This document shows, piece by piece, positions 46,445 to 55,822 of a DNA stretch of 64,000 nt (positions are counted from its first letter, which is position 1; each line of letters opens with the position of its first letter). The position numbers were made by a program, and so were the translations under genes. Below the pieces are notes generated by a model that ran no database searches, was not told the origin of the DNA, and saw nothing but the letters and a program-made list of their open reading frames with translations. Origin of the DNA: Weissella oryzae SG25. GTDB lineage: Bacteria > Bacillota > Bacilli > Lactobacillales > Lactobacillaceae. The DNA lies in assembly GCF_000691805.2 (NCBI RefSeq), contig NZ_DF820486.1, forward strand, positions 1 through 64,000, read 5' to 3'.

Positions 46445-46545
46445 AAATGTTTTTCCACCTAACATCGCATGTAAACGCACGACCAAATTGGCACCTGTAC
46501 ATTTATTGGTGTTAGTGAGTATTTTTAGTTCATAAGAACCAAGAT
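46445..46545 (-). ncRNA. Structured leader upstream of rpsB
   Basis: About 100 bases between the rpsB ribosome site and the next gene, rich in short inverted segments (CCAATTTGG; pairing options between GCGTTTACATGCG and neighbours). S2 genes in some Firmicutes have autoregulatory leaders; I cannot match this to a specific known motif. Confidence 0.3.
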
Positions 46546-46559
46546 ATAAGTTTACTAGA

Positions 46560-46844
46560 TTACTTTGCTGGTGTAAAGTCCGTAACGCCTTGGTCTTGCA
46601 AAAAAGTTAATTTTTCAGCCCGCGTTTTTCTTTTAAATAAAGCCTCGGCACTTAGCGCATCATGTTTTGTCGGATAAGCTTGCGCATAAAGTAATTTAAG
46701 TGGTCGCCGACTCGCTGGCCGGGTGTACTTAGCTCCCAATCCCGCTTGATGTTGTGCAAACCGCCGTCCAACATCATCTGTAAAACCAGTATAGAGGGTA
46801 TTAGCAGCCGTTAATAAAACATACATATAGTAAGGCTTATTCAT
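46560..46844 (-). CDS. GIY-YIG domain protein (YazA-like)
   Basis: A 94-residue single-domain GIY-YIG protein: PYYMYVLLTAANTLYTGFTDDVGRR has the GIY (YMY) and YIG (YTG) elements plus the following Arg, and ALSAEALFKRKTRAEK carries the family's Glu region. Stand-alone UPF0213/YazA proteins sit next to trmN6 as here, overlapping it by 8 bases, and have no settled function. The ATG at 46844 is chosen because the upstream frame is inside trmN6. Confidence 0.88.
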   Translation of the reverse strand: MNKPYYMYVLLTAANTLYTGFTDDVGRRFAQHQAGLGAKYTRPASRRPLKLLYAQAYPTKHDALSAEALFKRKTRAEKLTFLQDQGVTDFTPAK

Positions 46845-47598
46845 CAGCCAGCCCCGCATAGATGGCCAAAACTTCATCCGTGTAGTCATTATTGGCCTTG
46901 TGAGTAATAATTGGTGGCAAGATTTTCGCTCCCGTTAATTGACCTTGCTTAATTGCATCAATTAGGACAACATTTGCCTCCATCCCCACTTTAGGGTACA
47001 CAAATTGAATCTGCTTTGGCGTTAAATTAACCGCCCGAAGTGCATCTAAAATTTCAAATAAACGGTCCGGCCGGTGAACCATATAAAAATGGCCAGCGCT
47101 TTTCAATAATTTACTTGCCGTTGTTGTGACTAATTTTAGGTCCGCCTTAATTTCATGTCGGGCGATTGCATAATGTTCATTTAAATTTCTTTTCGTCTGC
47201 TCTTCCACTGTAAAATATGGCGGATTAGACACAACAGTGTCAACACTCCCAGGCTTGATGGTTGAAAATACATCCCGCATATCTGCATTCAAAACCGTAA
47301 TTTTATCGTTCAATTCATTCATGTCAACTGAACGTTGCGCCATATCCGCTAAGCGGGGTTGAATCTCAACGCTAATAATTTGACCAATCACTTTGTGTGC
47401 CATAAACAAAGAAATTGCACCATTACCAGCCCCCAGATCTACGGTCAGTCCCTTACCCTTCTTTTTAGGCTTGGCAAATTGTGCCAACAAAACTGCATCC
47501 AGTGAAAAAGAAAAAACTTCCGCACTTTGAATAATCTTAACAGTATCGGCGTATAGCATATCAATCCGTTCGCCTGGTCTAATTTCTACATCTTTCAT
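46837..47598 (-). CDS. tRNA1(Val) (adenine37-N6)-methyltransferase-like (YabB/TrmN6)
   Basis: A 253-residue SAM-dependent methyltransferase. The SAM loop is VDLGAGNGAISLFMA (about 51-65), an acidic strand-2 end lies in ISVEIQPRLADMA, and the catalytic NPPYF motif lies near 132, which marks N6-adenine methylation. The pairing with the GIY-YIG gene matches yabB-yazA of Bacillus. The exact tRNA target is inferred from family. Confidence 0.88.
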   Translation of the reverse strand: MKDVEIRPGERIDMLYADTVKIIQSAEVFSFSLDAVLLAQFAKPKKKGKGLTVDLGAGNGAISLFMAHKVIGQIISVEIQPRLADMAQRSVDMNELNDKITVLNADMRDVFSTIKPGSVDTVVSNPPYFTVEEQTKRNLNEHYAIARHEIKADLKLVTTTASKLLKSAGHFYMVHRPDRLFEILDALRAVNLTPKQIQFVYPKVGMEANVVLIDAIKQGQLTGAKILPPIITHKANNDYTDEVLAIYAGLADE

Positions 47599-47611
47599 TT
47601 TTCACTCCGAT

Positions 47612-47641
47612 TTGCCACACTCTTTCAAAATGTGGGATAAT
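47612..47641 (+). promoter_or_regulatory. Promoter of plsC
   Basis: TTGCCA (47612-47617) and GATAAT (47636-47641), 18-base spacer, about 37 bases before the plsC start. Confidence 0.6.
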
Positions 47642-47678
47642 ATCCTCTATAGCAATTATTTTTTATATAGGAGCACGT

Positions 47679-48314
47679 ATGTTTTACACATTTATTCGTG
47701 CCGTGGCTGCTGGCATCGTCTGGCTAGTCAATGGCCGCTTTGAAATTCACAATGCTGATAAATTGCCCACCGGTAATTATATCTTAGTTGGACCACACCG
47801 TACTTGGTGGGATCCAATCTACTTTGCCTTAGCCGCTTGGCCAACTCGCTTTATGTTTATGGCAAAAATCGAACTCTTCAAGAATCCAATTTTACGCTAC
47901 ATTTTGACGCACGCCAATGCCTTTCCGGTAGATCGCGCCAATCCGGGACCAAGTGTTATTAAAATGCCCGTCCAAAAATTAAAGAAGAGCAATCTATCAC
48001 TAATCATGTTTCCAACTGGTTCGCGCCATTCACAGGCTATGAAGGGTGGCGTCATGATGATTGCCAAACTTTCTGGCGTCCCAGTCGTTCCAATGGTCTA
48101 CCAAGGCCCCGTTAAATTAAGTGGTCTGTTCAAACGTAACAACGTTAAGATGAGCTACGGTAACCCAATCTATGTTGATAAAAAGACTAAATTATCTGAT
48201 GAAAATATGCAGGCTTTCGGTCTAGACTTACAAAGTGCCTTTGATCAAATTGATCATGACCTTGATCCAAACTTTGTCTATATTGACCCCAAACCTAAAG
48301 AAACCAAAGCTTAA
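47679..48314 (+). CDS. plsC: 1-acyl-sn-glycerol-3-phosphate acyltransferase
   Basis: A 211-residue membrane-associated acyltransferase making phosphatidic acid. The catalytic H-x4-D is in GPHRTWWDPIYF (near 44-49). Block II is NAFPVDRANPG, block III MFPTGSRHSQAMKGG (glycerol phosphate site; the usual EGTRS glutamate is replaced by T in PTGSR), and block IV VPVVPMVYQGP. One N-terminal hydrophobic segment. One of few plus-strand genes; divergent from trmN6. Ribosome site AGGAGC. Confidence 0.92.
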   Translation: MFYTFIRAVAAGIVWLVNGRFEIHNADKLPTGNYILVGPHRTWWDPIYFALAAWPTRFMFMAKIELFKNPILRYILTHANAFPVDRANPGPSVIKMPVQKLKKSNLSLIMFPTGSRHSQAMKGGVMMIAKLSGVPVVPMVYQGPVKLSGLFKRNNVKMSYGNPIYVDKKTKLSDENMQAFGLDLQSAFDQIDHDLDPNFVYIDPKPKETKA

Positions 48315-48318
48315 AAAA

Positions 48319-48354
48319 ACAAGCGAAATCCATATAGGATTTCGCTTGTTTTTG
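48319..48354 (+). terminator. Terminator of plsC (works both ways)
   Basis: AACAAGCGAAATCC/GGATTTCGCTTGTT stem with T-run on the plus strand and A-run on the other side; may also serve yneF on the minus strand. Confidence 0.88.
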
Positions 48355-48399
48355 GCTTAAAAGCTCTTACAATAATTTTACACTACTAACCTAAAGTGC

Positions 48400-48633
48400 T
48401 TATTTCTTATTGCTTTGTTGTTGCGCTTGCTTCATTTGCGCCATTGTTTGCTTTAACTGTTTTTGTGATGGCTTGCGACCCATATTAGTCATCATTTGTC
48501 GCATCATCTCTTCACTAATTGGTGGGTTCTTTTGCAAATAACTCTCCATTGACCGACGAGCGATAAAGAAGCCCAAAACAGCACCAACCAATAATGCAAC
48601 TACAATCAGCAAAATCCAAAGTCCAGTATTCAT
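48400..48633 (-). CDS. YneF family (UPF0154) membrane protein
   Basis: A 77-residue protein with one N-terminal membrane helix (about 4-25, ILLIVVALLVGAVLGFFIARR) and a conserved cytosolic part (NPPISEEMMRQMMTNMGRKPSQKQLKQ in parts) that defines UPF0154. Gln-rich end. Function unknown. It lies near ynzC and lexA as in Bacillus. Ribosome site GGAGATAT. Confidence 0.88.
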   Translation of the reverse strand: MNTGLWILLIVVALLVGAVLGFFIARRSMESYLQKNPPISEEMMRQMMTNMGRKPSQKQLKQTMAQMKQAQQQSNKK

Positions 48634-48710
48634 GATATATCTCCAAGTAATTTTAAATCAATCATAATTCTATCAGTTTTACTAAGGTTTGCCTAGGCTA
48701 ATTCCTTGAA

Positions 48711-48965
48711 TTAGTTATCCCGAAGGCCTTTTTCCCGTTGAACTTGACGCACTTTTTCTGGTGTAACTTCATTTCCCGCTTCATCAAAGACTTGCATCAT
48801 TTCCACTTGTGAACGGAAAGATGCTCGGAAGTTTTCAAGAAATTCTTGGCGTAAATCTTTACGCTCAGCTTCTTCTTCAGCGGTTAGACCTTCGGCGGAC
48901 TTGGCCTTAGCTGCCAAGTCATTAATCCGGGCCCGGACTGCCAACATACGTTCTGATTCTGCCAT
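48711..48965 (-). CDS. DUF896 protein (YnzC-like)
   Basis: An 84-residue helical protein of the UPF0291/DUF896 family: RINDLAAKAKSAEGLTAEEEAERKDLR then REEFL-like QEFLENFRASFRSQVEMM. In Bacillus the family member lies in the lexA (SOS) locus; here it is divergent from the LexA-like gene. Function unknown. Confidence 0.88.
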   Translation of the reverse strand: MAESERMLAVRARINDLAAKAKSAEGLTAEEEAERKDLRQEFLENFRASFRSQVEMMQVFDEAGNEVTPEKVRQVQREKGLRDN

Positions 48966-49138
48966 CTACTTATCCTCCAAAATAACTTTTCTTAATTCTA
49001 ACATGTAAAAAATAAATACGAAATATTCAGCTTGGCTAAGTATTCTTCTATGCATATTCTTAGCGGTTCCCTGGCAATTAAGCTTGCATTATTTTACAAA
49101 TACGCTAGAGTGAAGGTAAATGTTTTAGGAGGCTGGAT

Positions 49139-49657
49139 ATGACTGAACGTCATGAAACACAATATAATGTTTTGAAATTCATTGCCGGCTATCTCAGTAC
49201 GCATGGCTATGCACCAACAGTCCGTGAAATTGGCGCTGGTGTTGGCCTAACTGCACCGTCAACTGTGCACGGCCACCTATCGCGCCTAGAGCGTAAGGGA
49301 TTTTTAAGCCGTAAAGCCAATCAATCTCGTGGCTGGACAATCACCGAATCAGGCTATCATTACCTTGCCCCAATTGCTGAAACAGAACTAGAGCTTAACC
49401 TCAATGATGATCTCAATTCAGCTGGGGTTGAACCGATTGATAAAGAGCATCAATTTATTTTCCAACAGCTCAATAATGATTTAATCGCAGAGCATATTTT
49501 ACCTGGTGACGAACTAATTGTTACCTACGCTCAAACCGCCGACGCCAACCAGCTAAAAGTTTATGAAGATCAAACTACTAAGCTAGTTGTTAGTAAAAAG
49601 GCCATGCCCCAAAACCGCTTAATCGGTTTTGTTTCAGCGGTCTTCCGTAAATTTTAA
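49139..49657 (+). CDS. lexA: LexA-like repressor lacking the autocleavage residues
   Basis: A 172-residue protein. Residues 1-70 are a clear LexA winged helix (GYAPTVREIGAGVGLTAPSTVHGHLSRLERKG in parts). The rest is the size of a reduced S24 peptidase domain but is altered. Where LexA has the active GDSM, here the aligned stretch FIFQQLNNDLIAEHILPGD gives N112-N113-D114-L115, so Ser is Asp. The Lys motif (TVKRF) aligns with TTKLV, out of register. The Ala-Gly cleavage bond is absent at its normal place, although an AGVEP string occurs at 95-99. DNA binding looks kept, self-cleavage lost. The locus (opposite ynzC/yneF) is the lexA locus. Strong AGGAGG site. Confidence 0.8.
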   Translation: MTERHETQYNVLKFIAGYLSTHGYAPTVREIGAGVGLTAPSTVHGHLSRLERKGFLSRKANQSRGWTITESGYHYLAPIAETELELNLNDDLNSAGVEPIDKEHQFIFQQLNNDLIAEHILPGDELIVTYAQTADANQLKVYEDQTTKLVVSKKAMPQNRLIGFVSAVFRKF

Positions 49658-49699
49658 ATAGGGTCAAGAAAAATTTTAAAATTTTTCTTGACCCTATTT
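49656..49699. terminator. 44-base perfect palindrome between lexA-like gene and apt
   Basis: Two 22-base arms (49656-49677 and 49678-49699) are exact reverse complements. It lies between convergent genes and can terminate both; T-richness is inside the arms. Confidence 0.8.
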
Positions 49700-49719
49700 A
49701 TTTAATCGATTAATTCTAG

Positions 49720-50244
49720 TTAATCGTTATAATTCATTAATGTTAAAATATCGTAGCCCGCAAGTTTGTCACGACCGTGTAAATCATTAAGCTCAATCAA
49801 GAACGCCAAAGCGACTACTTCACCGCCCAAACGTTCAACCAAGCGAATTGTCGCTGCAATTGTGCCCCCAGTAGCCAACAAGTCATCGGTAATCATCACT
49901 TTATCACCGGGCTTAATTGAATCGGTGTGAATCTCCAATGTTGCCTTACCATATTCAAGTGAGTATGATTCTTGAATCACTTCACGTGGCAACTTACCTG
50001 GCTTACGTGCTGGTACTAAGCCAATACCCAATTCATTAGCAACTGGACCACCAACCAAAAAGCCACGCGATTCGGGCCCAACAATCACACTTACACCCTT
50101 TTGACGGGCGTAATCTGCAATTTGCCGTGTTGCTTCTGCGTATGCTGCCCCATCAGCTAGTAAAGGGGTAATGTCACGAAAGTTAATTCCTGCTTCAGGA
50201 AAATCAGGAATCGATGCGACAAAATCATACAAATCTAAAGTCAT
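49720..50244 (-). CDS. apt: Adenine phosphoribosyltransferase
   Basis: A 174-residue purine-salvage enzyme. N-terminal [35 protein letters not shown] (near 60), [15 protein letters not shown] flap, and the PRPP loop [13 protein letters not shown] (near 122-134). It follows recJ by 5 bases; the recJ end supplies its GGAG ribosome site, so translation is coupled. Confidence 0.96.
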   Translation of the reverse strand: MTLDLYDFVASIPDFPEAGINFRDITPLLADGAAYAEATRQIADYARQKGVSVIVGPESRGFLVGGPVANELGIGLVPARKPGKLPREVIQESYSLEYGKATLEIHTDSIKPGDKVMITDDLLATGGTIAATIRLVERLGGEVVALAFLIELNDLHGRDKLAGYDILTLMNYND

Positions 50245-50249
50245 TACTA

Positions 50250-52556
50250 TTAGTTCTCCTGCTTACTTAAGTCAGCTATCAACTGCTCTAATTCGGCTGT
50301 TGTGCTGTAAATTAACTGTTGCTCTAATTGACGTTGGTCTAAAAACTTTCGATATGCCGGCATTTCTTCTAACTTTACCGACGCTGGATTTGAAACTCCA
50401 TTTAAAAAACCATTGTCTATTGTAACAAACTTCGCCTCCAAAAACACCTGAATTATCAGAGTTAATGTATTTCGTTCAATATTCAAATACTTTGCAAGAT
50501 TATCATATTGGGCTTTAAAGGCAAAATTTGGATGTCCACTCACGAATTTATAAAAACGACTAAAATCTTGTCGATTCGGTGCTTGCTGTAAATAGCGTGG
50601 CTGCTTGCTATAAAAAATTGCTGCCAAACGTTTAGCCGGCACAAATTGTAAAACTTCAGCTAATTGTTCAAGACTATCTGGTAAGTCAACTAAAGCCATC
50701 GTATCTAAAGCCGTTTTATTAAAAGCATCTTCCCACCAAAGGGCCTCTGACCCTGCTTGAACATACTTTCCTGCCTGCTCATACATCTTTTTTTGAAAGA
50801 AAATATAGCTAGCATTTTGATTAAAGGTTTGCACTGTTAATCGGGTTGTTCGCCAATCTAAGAAAGCTGAACCAGTTGCATTTAAATCTGCCAACATCAT
50901 TTGATAAGTTACTTCGCCACGAAAAGTATTTTCGCTCATCGTTCCGACAACTTGTAACTCTAAAAACCGGCCAGCTAATTCATCAGCCATGGATCCGCGA
51001 CCAAAAGCCACAATTGGTAGTTTGGCATCCCTAGTTTGCCCCGTAAAGCGTAAGTGTTTACCTGCACTCATCGTTTTAACATTTTCAACACCTGTCAAAT
51101 TCACGGCAAACAAAGGTTCGGGATTACCCTGACCGAAAGGTGCTAAGGCTTTCAAGGCTTCATAGTTTTCACGATTAAAGGCTCGTCCACCAATCTCAGC
51201 GGCAATTCTAAGTTCGGGCAAAGCTGCACTAGCAACGCCTTGACTTTCAGCAGCTTGATTTAAAGCCATTCTTAAAGCTGGCACTTTATCAACCATCAAG
51301 GTTAAGCCCGCCGCTGCTGCATGCCCACCAAAGGCTAGCATCAAGTCTCGATGTGGATCAAGCGCAGCAAATAAATCAAAAGCTGCTGTTGAACGTGCTG
51401 AACCTTTTAGTTCTTGACCCTGTAAGTTCAAAACCAAGGTTGGCTTACCAGTTTGTTCAACGACCTTAGCGGCAACAATCCCCAAAACACCCTCATGCCA
51501 GCCTTCACCAGTCAAAACTAGTACCGGTTCATCAGCAAAGTTTGCCGCCTGCGCCAACGCTTCTGTACTAATCGTGTTGACCAAAGCTTGCCGTTTTGTG
51601 TTTAGCTCTTCTAATTGTCCAGCCATTGTTTCAGCTTCGCCAGGTTCATCCATCAAAAGAAATTGAACCCCATCATTTGCATTTGCCAGGCGCCCCAAAG
51701 AGTTTAGCCGTGGTCCAATCGTAAAGCCAACCGTGGCTGCATCCAATTTACTCAAATCAATGCCGGCCTTTTGTAGCAGGGCAGCTAGTGCCGGTCGTGG
51801 ATCACTCCTTAGATTCTCCAAGCCCAGAGCGGTAATTGTCCGGTTTTCATCAGTTAAATCCATCACATCAGCAATGGTGCCGATTGCTGCTAAGTCCAAA
51901 ACTTCATCCGCTGGTGCTTCTAAGAGAGCTGAGGCAACTTTAAAGGCCACGCCCGCTCCAGACAGTCCACCAAAGGGATAGGCACCTTCCGGATGCCGTG
52001 GGTGGACAATTGCGGTTGCTAGCGGTAATTGCTCTGGTAATTCATGATGATCTGTAACCACGACATCGATCTTTTGTTCGGTCAACCAAGCAATTTCTTC
52101 AAATCCAGATACCCCATTATCAACGGTAATTAATAACTGCATCCCTTCATCAACTAAACGCTGATATTGCTTCAAATTTGGACCATAACCATCATTGAAA
52201 CGATCTGGCACAAAGTAACTCACCTCAGCACCTAGGACCTCTAAAGCCCAGGTCATAATCGCAGTTGCCGTCATCCCATCAACATCATAATCACCATAGA
52301 CTACGATTTTTTCACCTGCATCAATTGCAGCTAAAATTCTTGTAATCGCCTTATCCATATCATGCAAGGCAAAAGGATCATGAAATTGGCTTTCGTCAGG
52401 CTGTAAAAAAGTATGCGCCTTTTCAAGGTCATCATAGCCACGAGCAATTAAAATTTTGGCCACTAAATCGGAGATGCCAAAGGCTTCCGTAAATTCTTCA
52501 ATCAAATCTGGGCGATCCACCTGTGGAAACACCCACTTGTTGCGTGCAGAAATCAT
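50250..52556 (-). CDS. recJ: Single-stranded-DNA exonuclease RecJ
   Basis: A 768-residue DHH-superfamily 5'-3' nuclease. Metal-binding motifs: [17 protein letters not shown] (near 85), [16 protein letters not shown] (DHH, near 168), then DHHA1 with [12 protein letters not shown] (near 405), an OB-like domain, and a long Gram-positive C-terminal region (about 560-768). Acts in recombination and mismatch repair. Upstream neighbour is rnz. Confidence 0.94.
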   Translation of the reverse strand: MISARNKWVFPQVDRPDLIEEFTEAFGISDLVAKILIARGYDDLEKAHTFLQPDESQFHDPFALHDMDKAITRILAAIDAGEKIVVYGDYDVDGMTATAIMTWALEVLGAEVSYFVPDRFNDGYGPNLKQYQRLVDEGMQLLITVDNGVSGFEEIAWLTEQKIDVVVTDHHELPEQLPLATAIVHPRHPEGAYPFGGLSGAGVAFKVASALLEAPADEVLDLAAIGTIADVMDLTDENRTITALGLENLRSDPRPALAALLQKAGIDLSKLDAATVGFTIGPRLNSLGRLANANDGVQFLLMDEPGEAETMAGQLEELNTKRQALVNTISTEALAQAANFADEPVLVLTGEGWHEGVLGIVAAKVVEQTGKPTLVLNLQGQELKGSARSTAAFDLFAALDPHRDLMLAFGGHAAAAGLTLMVDKVPALRMALNQAAESQGVASAALPELRIAAEIGGRAFNRENYEALKALAPFGQGNPEPLFAVNLTGVENVKTMSAGKHLRFTGQTRDAKLPIVAFGRGSMADELAGRFLELQVVGTMSENTFRGEVTYQMMLADLNATGSAFLDWRTTRLTVQTFNQNASYIFFQKKMYEQAGKYVQAGSEALWWEDAFNKTALDTMALVDLPDSLEQLAEVLQFVPAKRLAAIFYSKQPRYLQQAPNRQDFSRFYKFVSGHPNFAFKAQYDNLAKYLNIERNTLTLIIQVFLEAKFVTIDNGFLNGVSNPASVKLEEMPAYRKFLDQRQLEQQLIYSTTAELEQLIADLSKQEN

Positions 52557-52570
52557 CCACTACCTCCCTC

Positions 52571-53551
52571 TTAGTCGACATCTTTTGGCATCGTTAATTT
52601 AATTGGCTTGCTATTAGTCTGTTTAGCCAATGGAATTTCAAATACATCAAAATCATTAACCACGCGTGTATTTTTAAAGACAGTCTGGGCTTGATAAGCC
52701 AACTCATTGGCTGACTTTCCTGCGTACCGTGCCGAAATGTGAGTTAAAAACAAACGTCCGACACCTTGTTCAGCTGCGACAGTTGCCGCCTGCATACTAG
52801 TTGAATGGTAATACTTTCGCGCTAACTGCGCTTCCCCTTTACCATAGGTACTCTCGTGAACCAGCACATCCGCATCTTGTGCTAACTTGGCAATATTAGC
52901 TGTTTTTCGTGTATCGCCCAAAATAACAATTTTACGGCCAGCTTTGGCTGGGCCAATCACATCTTTAGCAATAATTGTCCGTCCATCAGCCAAGGTTACA
53001 TCTTGACCCCGTTTCAACTGACCATAAAGTGGACCAGCTGGTACTGCCATCTCATGCAGCTTATTTACCAGTAATTCACCCGGTAAATCATGTTCAACAA
53101 TTCGATAGCCATAGGATAAAATTTTATGGTCTAAAGGTAACGCTGTCACAGTAAAGTCTGGTCCTTCATAGACTAAGCCACCTTCAGCAGGTAATTCGGT
53201 AAATTTCAATTGATAAGTTAAATGGGTTTGGGATAGGTGTAGACTAGTTTCAACAAATTGGCGAATACCCTTTGGTCCATATATATGTAAAGTATCTTCA
53301 CCACCTTGAAATGACCGGGATGATAATAGGCCTGGTAAGCCGTAAATATGGTCACCATGCAAATGGGTAATAAAAATCTTATCTACCTTACGTGGTCGAA
53401 TCGTTGAAGCAAGCATTTGATGTTGTGTACCTTCACCAGCATCAAATAGCCAAACTGAATTACGTTCTTCTAATAAACGAAGGGCAATCCCCGTAACATT
53501 CCGAAAACGAGCAGGAACGCCGGCTCCTGTGCCTAAAAATTCAAGTTGCAT
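52571..53551 (-). CDS. rnz: Ribonuclease Z
   Basis: A 326-residue metallo-beta-lactamase-fold tRNA 3' endonuclease. It starts [18 protein letters not shown]; zinc motif [15 protein letters not shown] (near 63-77), GDTRKT (near 214), HESTYG, and the closing LTHISARY. It removes 3' trailers from tRNAs, of direct relevance to tRNAs lacking encoded CCA, such as tRNA-Ser here. The ATG at 53551 follows AGAGGTTC. Likely cotranscribed with recJ-apt. Confidence 0.95.
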   Translation of the reverse strand: MQLEFLGTGAGVPARFRNVTGIALRLLEERNSVWLFDAGEGTQHQMLASTIRPRKVDKIFITHLHGDHIYGLPGLLSSRSFQGGEDTLHIYGPKGIRQFVETSLHLSQTHLTYQLKFTELPAEGGLVYEGPDFTVTALPLDHKILSYGYRIVEHDLPGELLVNKLHEMAVPAGPLYGQLKRGQDVTLADGRTIIAKDVIGPAKAGRKIVILGDTRKTANIAKLAQDADVLVHESTYGKGEAQLARKYYHSTSMQAATVAAEQGVGRLFLTHISARYAGKSANELAYQAQTVFKNTRVVNDFDVFEIPLAKQTNSKPIKLTMPKDVD

Positions 53552-53572
53552 GTTGAACCTCTTTTCAATCAA

Positions 53573-53597
53573 TAAAAAAACCGCGCTACTGGCGGTT
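53573..53597 (-). terminator. Terminator after the 249-residue membrane protein gene
   Basis: Minus-strand AACCGCC/GCGCGGTT stem with a seven-T run, just ahead of rnz. Confidence 0.75.
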
Positions 53598-53634
53598 CAT
53601 TGTAATCATATTGTAGCATTTATCAGACTTAATA

Positions 53635-54384
53635 TCAGTACTTGATCTGGATTCCCTTGGCCGGTTTACTCAAAACATCAACCGTTCCCGCCCGCTTAAC
53701 CGAAGCAAATTGAACCGTCAATTGCCCCTTATCTGGAAAGTTGGCCGGCAAAATTGCACTAGCACCGGTCGTAACCGTTAGACCCTCGGCCACACCAGTA
53801 TTGGCTAAATTGGTATCATTTTGTAAACCATTTAGGGTCGAAATTACATCTTGATTACTAAAAGCAACCGTTGAAATTCCATCCGTCGTAATCGTCATAT
53901 CATTAGAGTTAGCAAGCATATATTCAATAACTAACGTCTTGAATTTATTTTTTAGCATTGGCTTGCTGTATGCTAGCCGAGCATTCTGTAAACTCTCATC
54001 TGTGCGGGCAGTATTTTCATAAATCGAGACATTCAAAATACGATAAACGACTTTTCCATTGGTTACTAACTGATTAGAATCAGTTCTTGCCTGTAATTCG
54101 GTTGCCAAACCATTTGAATCAACCGTAAATTGCCCCGGCTTAGTCAAATCACCTGATGCCACAAAATTTGTGTTAGCTAAATCAGCCTTGGTCGGTTGAT
54201 AACTTGTGCCATGAACATTTTTACTGATTGGAGGCTGGCTGACTGACTTACTTTTTTGTGCTTGAGTCAAAGTTGGCACCCTCAGACCAACATTTCCACT
54301 GGTAAATGACTTAATTGTACCAACAACCAGCACAACTATTAACAGGGCTAAAAAAAAGTATGTAATTTTATGTCGCACTTCCAT
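53635..54384 (-). CDS. Unknown membrane-anchored extracellular protein
   Basis: A 249-residue protein not recognised. One N-terminal membrane helix (about 8-26, FFLALLIVVLVVGTI) with no lipobox; the rest should be outside. It is Ser/Thr/Asn-rich and beta-like, with a segment (LQNARLAYSKPMLKNKFKTLVIEYMLAN in parts) resembling DUF4352/immunoglobulin-like surface proteins that carry a conserved 'vieY.l.N' strand, but this is weak. It follows an 88-residue unknown gene with a 5-base gap. Ribosome site GGATAGGGG. Confidence 0.55.
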   Translation of the reverse strand: MEVRHKITYFFLALLIVVLVVGTIKSFTSGNVGLRVPTLTQAQKSKSVSQPPISKNVHGTSYQPTKADLANTNFVASGDLTKPGQFTVDSNGLATELQARTDSNQLVTNGKVVYRILNVSIYENTARTDESLQNARLAYSKPMLKNKFKTLVIEYMLANSNDMTITTDGISTVAFSNQDVISTLNGLQNDTNLANTGVAEGLTVTTGASAILPANFPDKGQLTVQFASVKRAGTVDVLSKPAKGIQIKY

Positions 54385-54389
54385 TACCC

Positions 54390-54656
54390 CTATCCTAATT
54401 GTAGATTATTTTCAATCACGCGATAACCATAGACCGCTACTAAGCCACTTGTACTGAGAAAAAACAAAGGTAACGTATCATTTGCCGGACATAGTCTCAA
54501 TTCAGCCAAGCTAAGCGGAGCCATTCCTTGCACTGTCTGTAAAACTACCTGTTCGGCTTTGACTTCAATCATGGTTGCAACCTGAGCACCAGATAATAAG
54601 ATCAAACGCTGACCATCCATCCCACTCGTTGCTATTTTAAAATCATTTAAATTCAT
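54390..54656 (-). CDS. Unknown small protein
   Basis: An 88-residue protein with no recognised family. It is predicted mainly beta-stranded, with a hydrophobic C-terminal stretch (LPLFFLSTSGLVAVYGYRVI) too polar for a sure membrane helix. Ribosome site AAAGGAATT at good spacing, and a 5-base gap to the next gene, support it as a real gene, cotranscribed with the 249-residue protein. Confidence 0.5.
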   Translation of the reverse strand: MNLNDFKIATSGMDGQRLILLSGAQVATMIEVKAEQVVLQTVQGMAPLSLAELRLCPANDTLPLFFLSTSGLVAVYGYRVIENNLQLG

Positions 54657-54726
54657 ATAATTCCTTTAAAACATTTAAATCATACCTGCTTGCTCTTATT
54701 TTAAGGTAAAAACATTTACTTTACAA

Positions 54727-54757
54727 AGAAAAAAAGGCTGTTAATCCTAACAGCCTT
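54727..54757 (-). terminator. Terminator of the hrcA-dnaJ operon
   Basis: Minus-strand AAGGCTGTTA/TAACAGCCTT stem, short loop, seven T. Confidence 0.9.
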
Positions 54758-54786
54758 CATTATAATCAACTGAACTCAGATAGACC

Positions 54787-55716
54787 TTAACCGAAGAAGC
54801 CTTTTTTATGACCTTCACCAGTCATCAACTCATCAAAACTCTCAAGAGCTTTCTTTTGTTCTTTATTCAATTTCTTAGGTACATCAATATAGACAATCAC
54901 ATACTGATCCCCCATACCATTTCCTCGCATGTAAGGTGCTCCCTTGCCACGCAAGCGGAATCGGGTACCACCTTGAGTCCCAGCTGGAATCTTTAACTTC
55001 ACATCTCCATGAACGGTTTTAACATCAATCTCACTACCCAAGCTAGCCATTGCGAAACTAATTGGTTGTTCCAAGAAGATATTAGCCCCTTCACGCTCAA
55101 AGCCATCCTTTGATGGTTGAACCCGGAAGGCAACGAACAAATCACCATATGGGCCACCATTTGTACCTGGTTCACCTTGTTCAGTCAAACGCATCTGCTG
55201 GCCATCTTCGACACCAGCGGGTACTGTAATCTTTAAGTCTTTGTTTTCAGTCTTACCATCTGGCGTTGAACGCGTATATTGAATCGTTGTTTCCTTACCA
55301 AAAATTGCTTCCTCAAAGGTCAACGTCATCCGATACTGTAAGTCCTGACCTTTATGGGGACGATTAGGATCATTGAAACCGCCGCCAAAGAACTGACCAA
55401 AAATATCACCAAGGTCAGAAAAGTCAGTATATTGATTGCCTTGACCACCAAAGCCATTAAAGCCACCGAAACCGCCTTGACCACCAAAGCCACCATTAGC
55501 TCCAGCTTCGCCGTATTGATCATAAGCAGCTCGCTTTTGCTCATCCCCTAAGGTTTCGTAAGCTTCTTGAACTTGCTTATACTTTTCCTCAGCACCCGGC
55601 TCATGATTAATATCAGGATGATACTTCTTTGATAGCTTCCGTGCTGCTTTTTTTATTTCGTCCTGGGAGGCGTTTTTATCAACTCCTAGCCGCTCGTAAT
55701 ATTCTGTGTTATTCAT
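54787..55716 (-). CDS. dnaJ: DnaJ-type J-domain chaperone without zinc finger
   Basis: A 309-residue Hsp40. J domain at 1-70 with HPD at 33-35; Gly/Phe-rich linker (about 72-112); then the peptide-binding C-terminal domains ([59 protein letters not shown]). The four CxxCxGxG repeats normally found between GKETTI and VPAGV are gone, replaced by about 13 residues (near 148-160), and the protein has no cysteine at all. It keeps the dnaJ position in the hrcA operon. The ATG at 55716 follows AGGGAGGG; the longer frame to 55779 is not used. So a class B J protein by structure. Confidence 0.9.
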   Translation of the reverse strand: MNNTEYYERLGVDKNASQDEIKKAARKLSKKYHPDINHEPGAEEKYKQVQEAYETLGDEQKRAAYDQYGEAGANGGFGGQGGFGGFNGFGGQGNQYTDFSDLGDIFGQFFGGGFNDPNRPHKGQDLQYRMTLTFEEAIFGKETTIQYTRSTPDGKTENKDLKITVPAGVEDGQQMRLTEQGEPGTNGGPYGDLFVAFRVQPSKDGFEREGANIFLEQPISFAMASLGSEIDVKTVHGDVKLKIPAGTQGGTRFRLRGKGAPYMRGNGMGDQYVIVYIDVPKKLNKEQKKALESFDELMTGEGHKKGFFG

Positions 55717-55822
55717 GAGGGAAACCCTCCCTTTCTTAATAAATATGTATGGGATGGCGCAAAAATACCCCATCCCCAAAGCAAAGTAACAAAGCTTGCT
55801 ACTCTACATTTTTTTAATTAAT

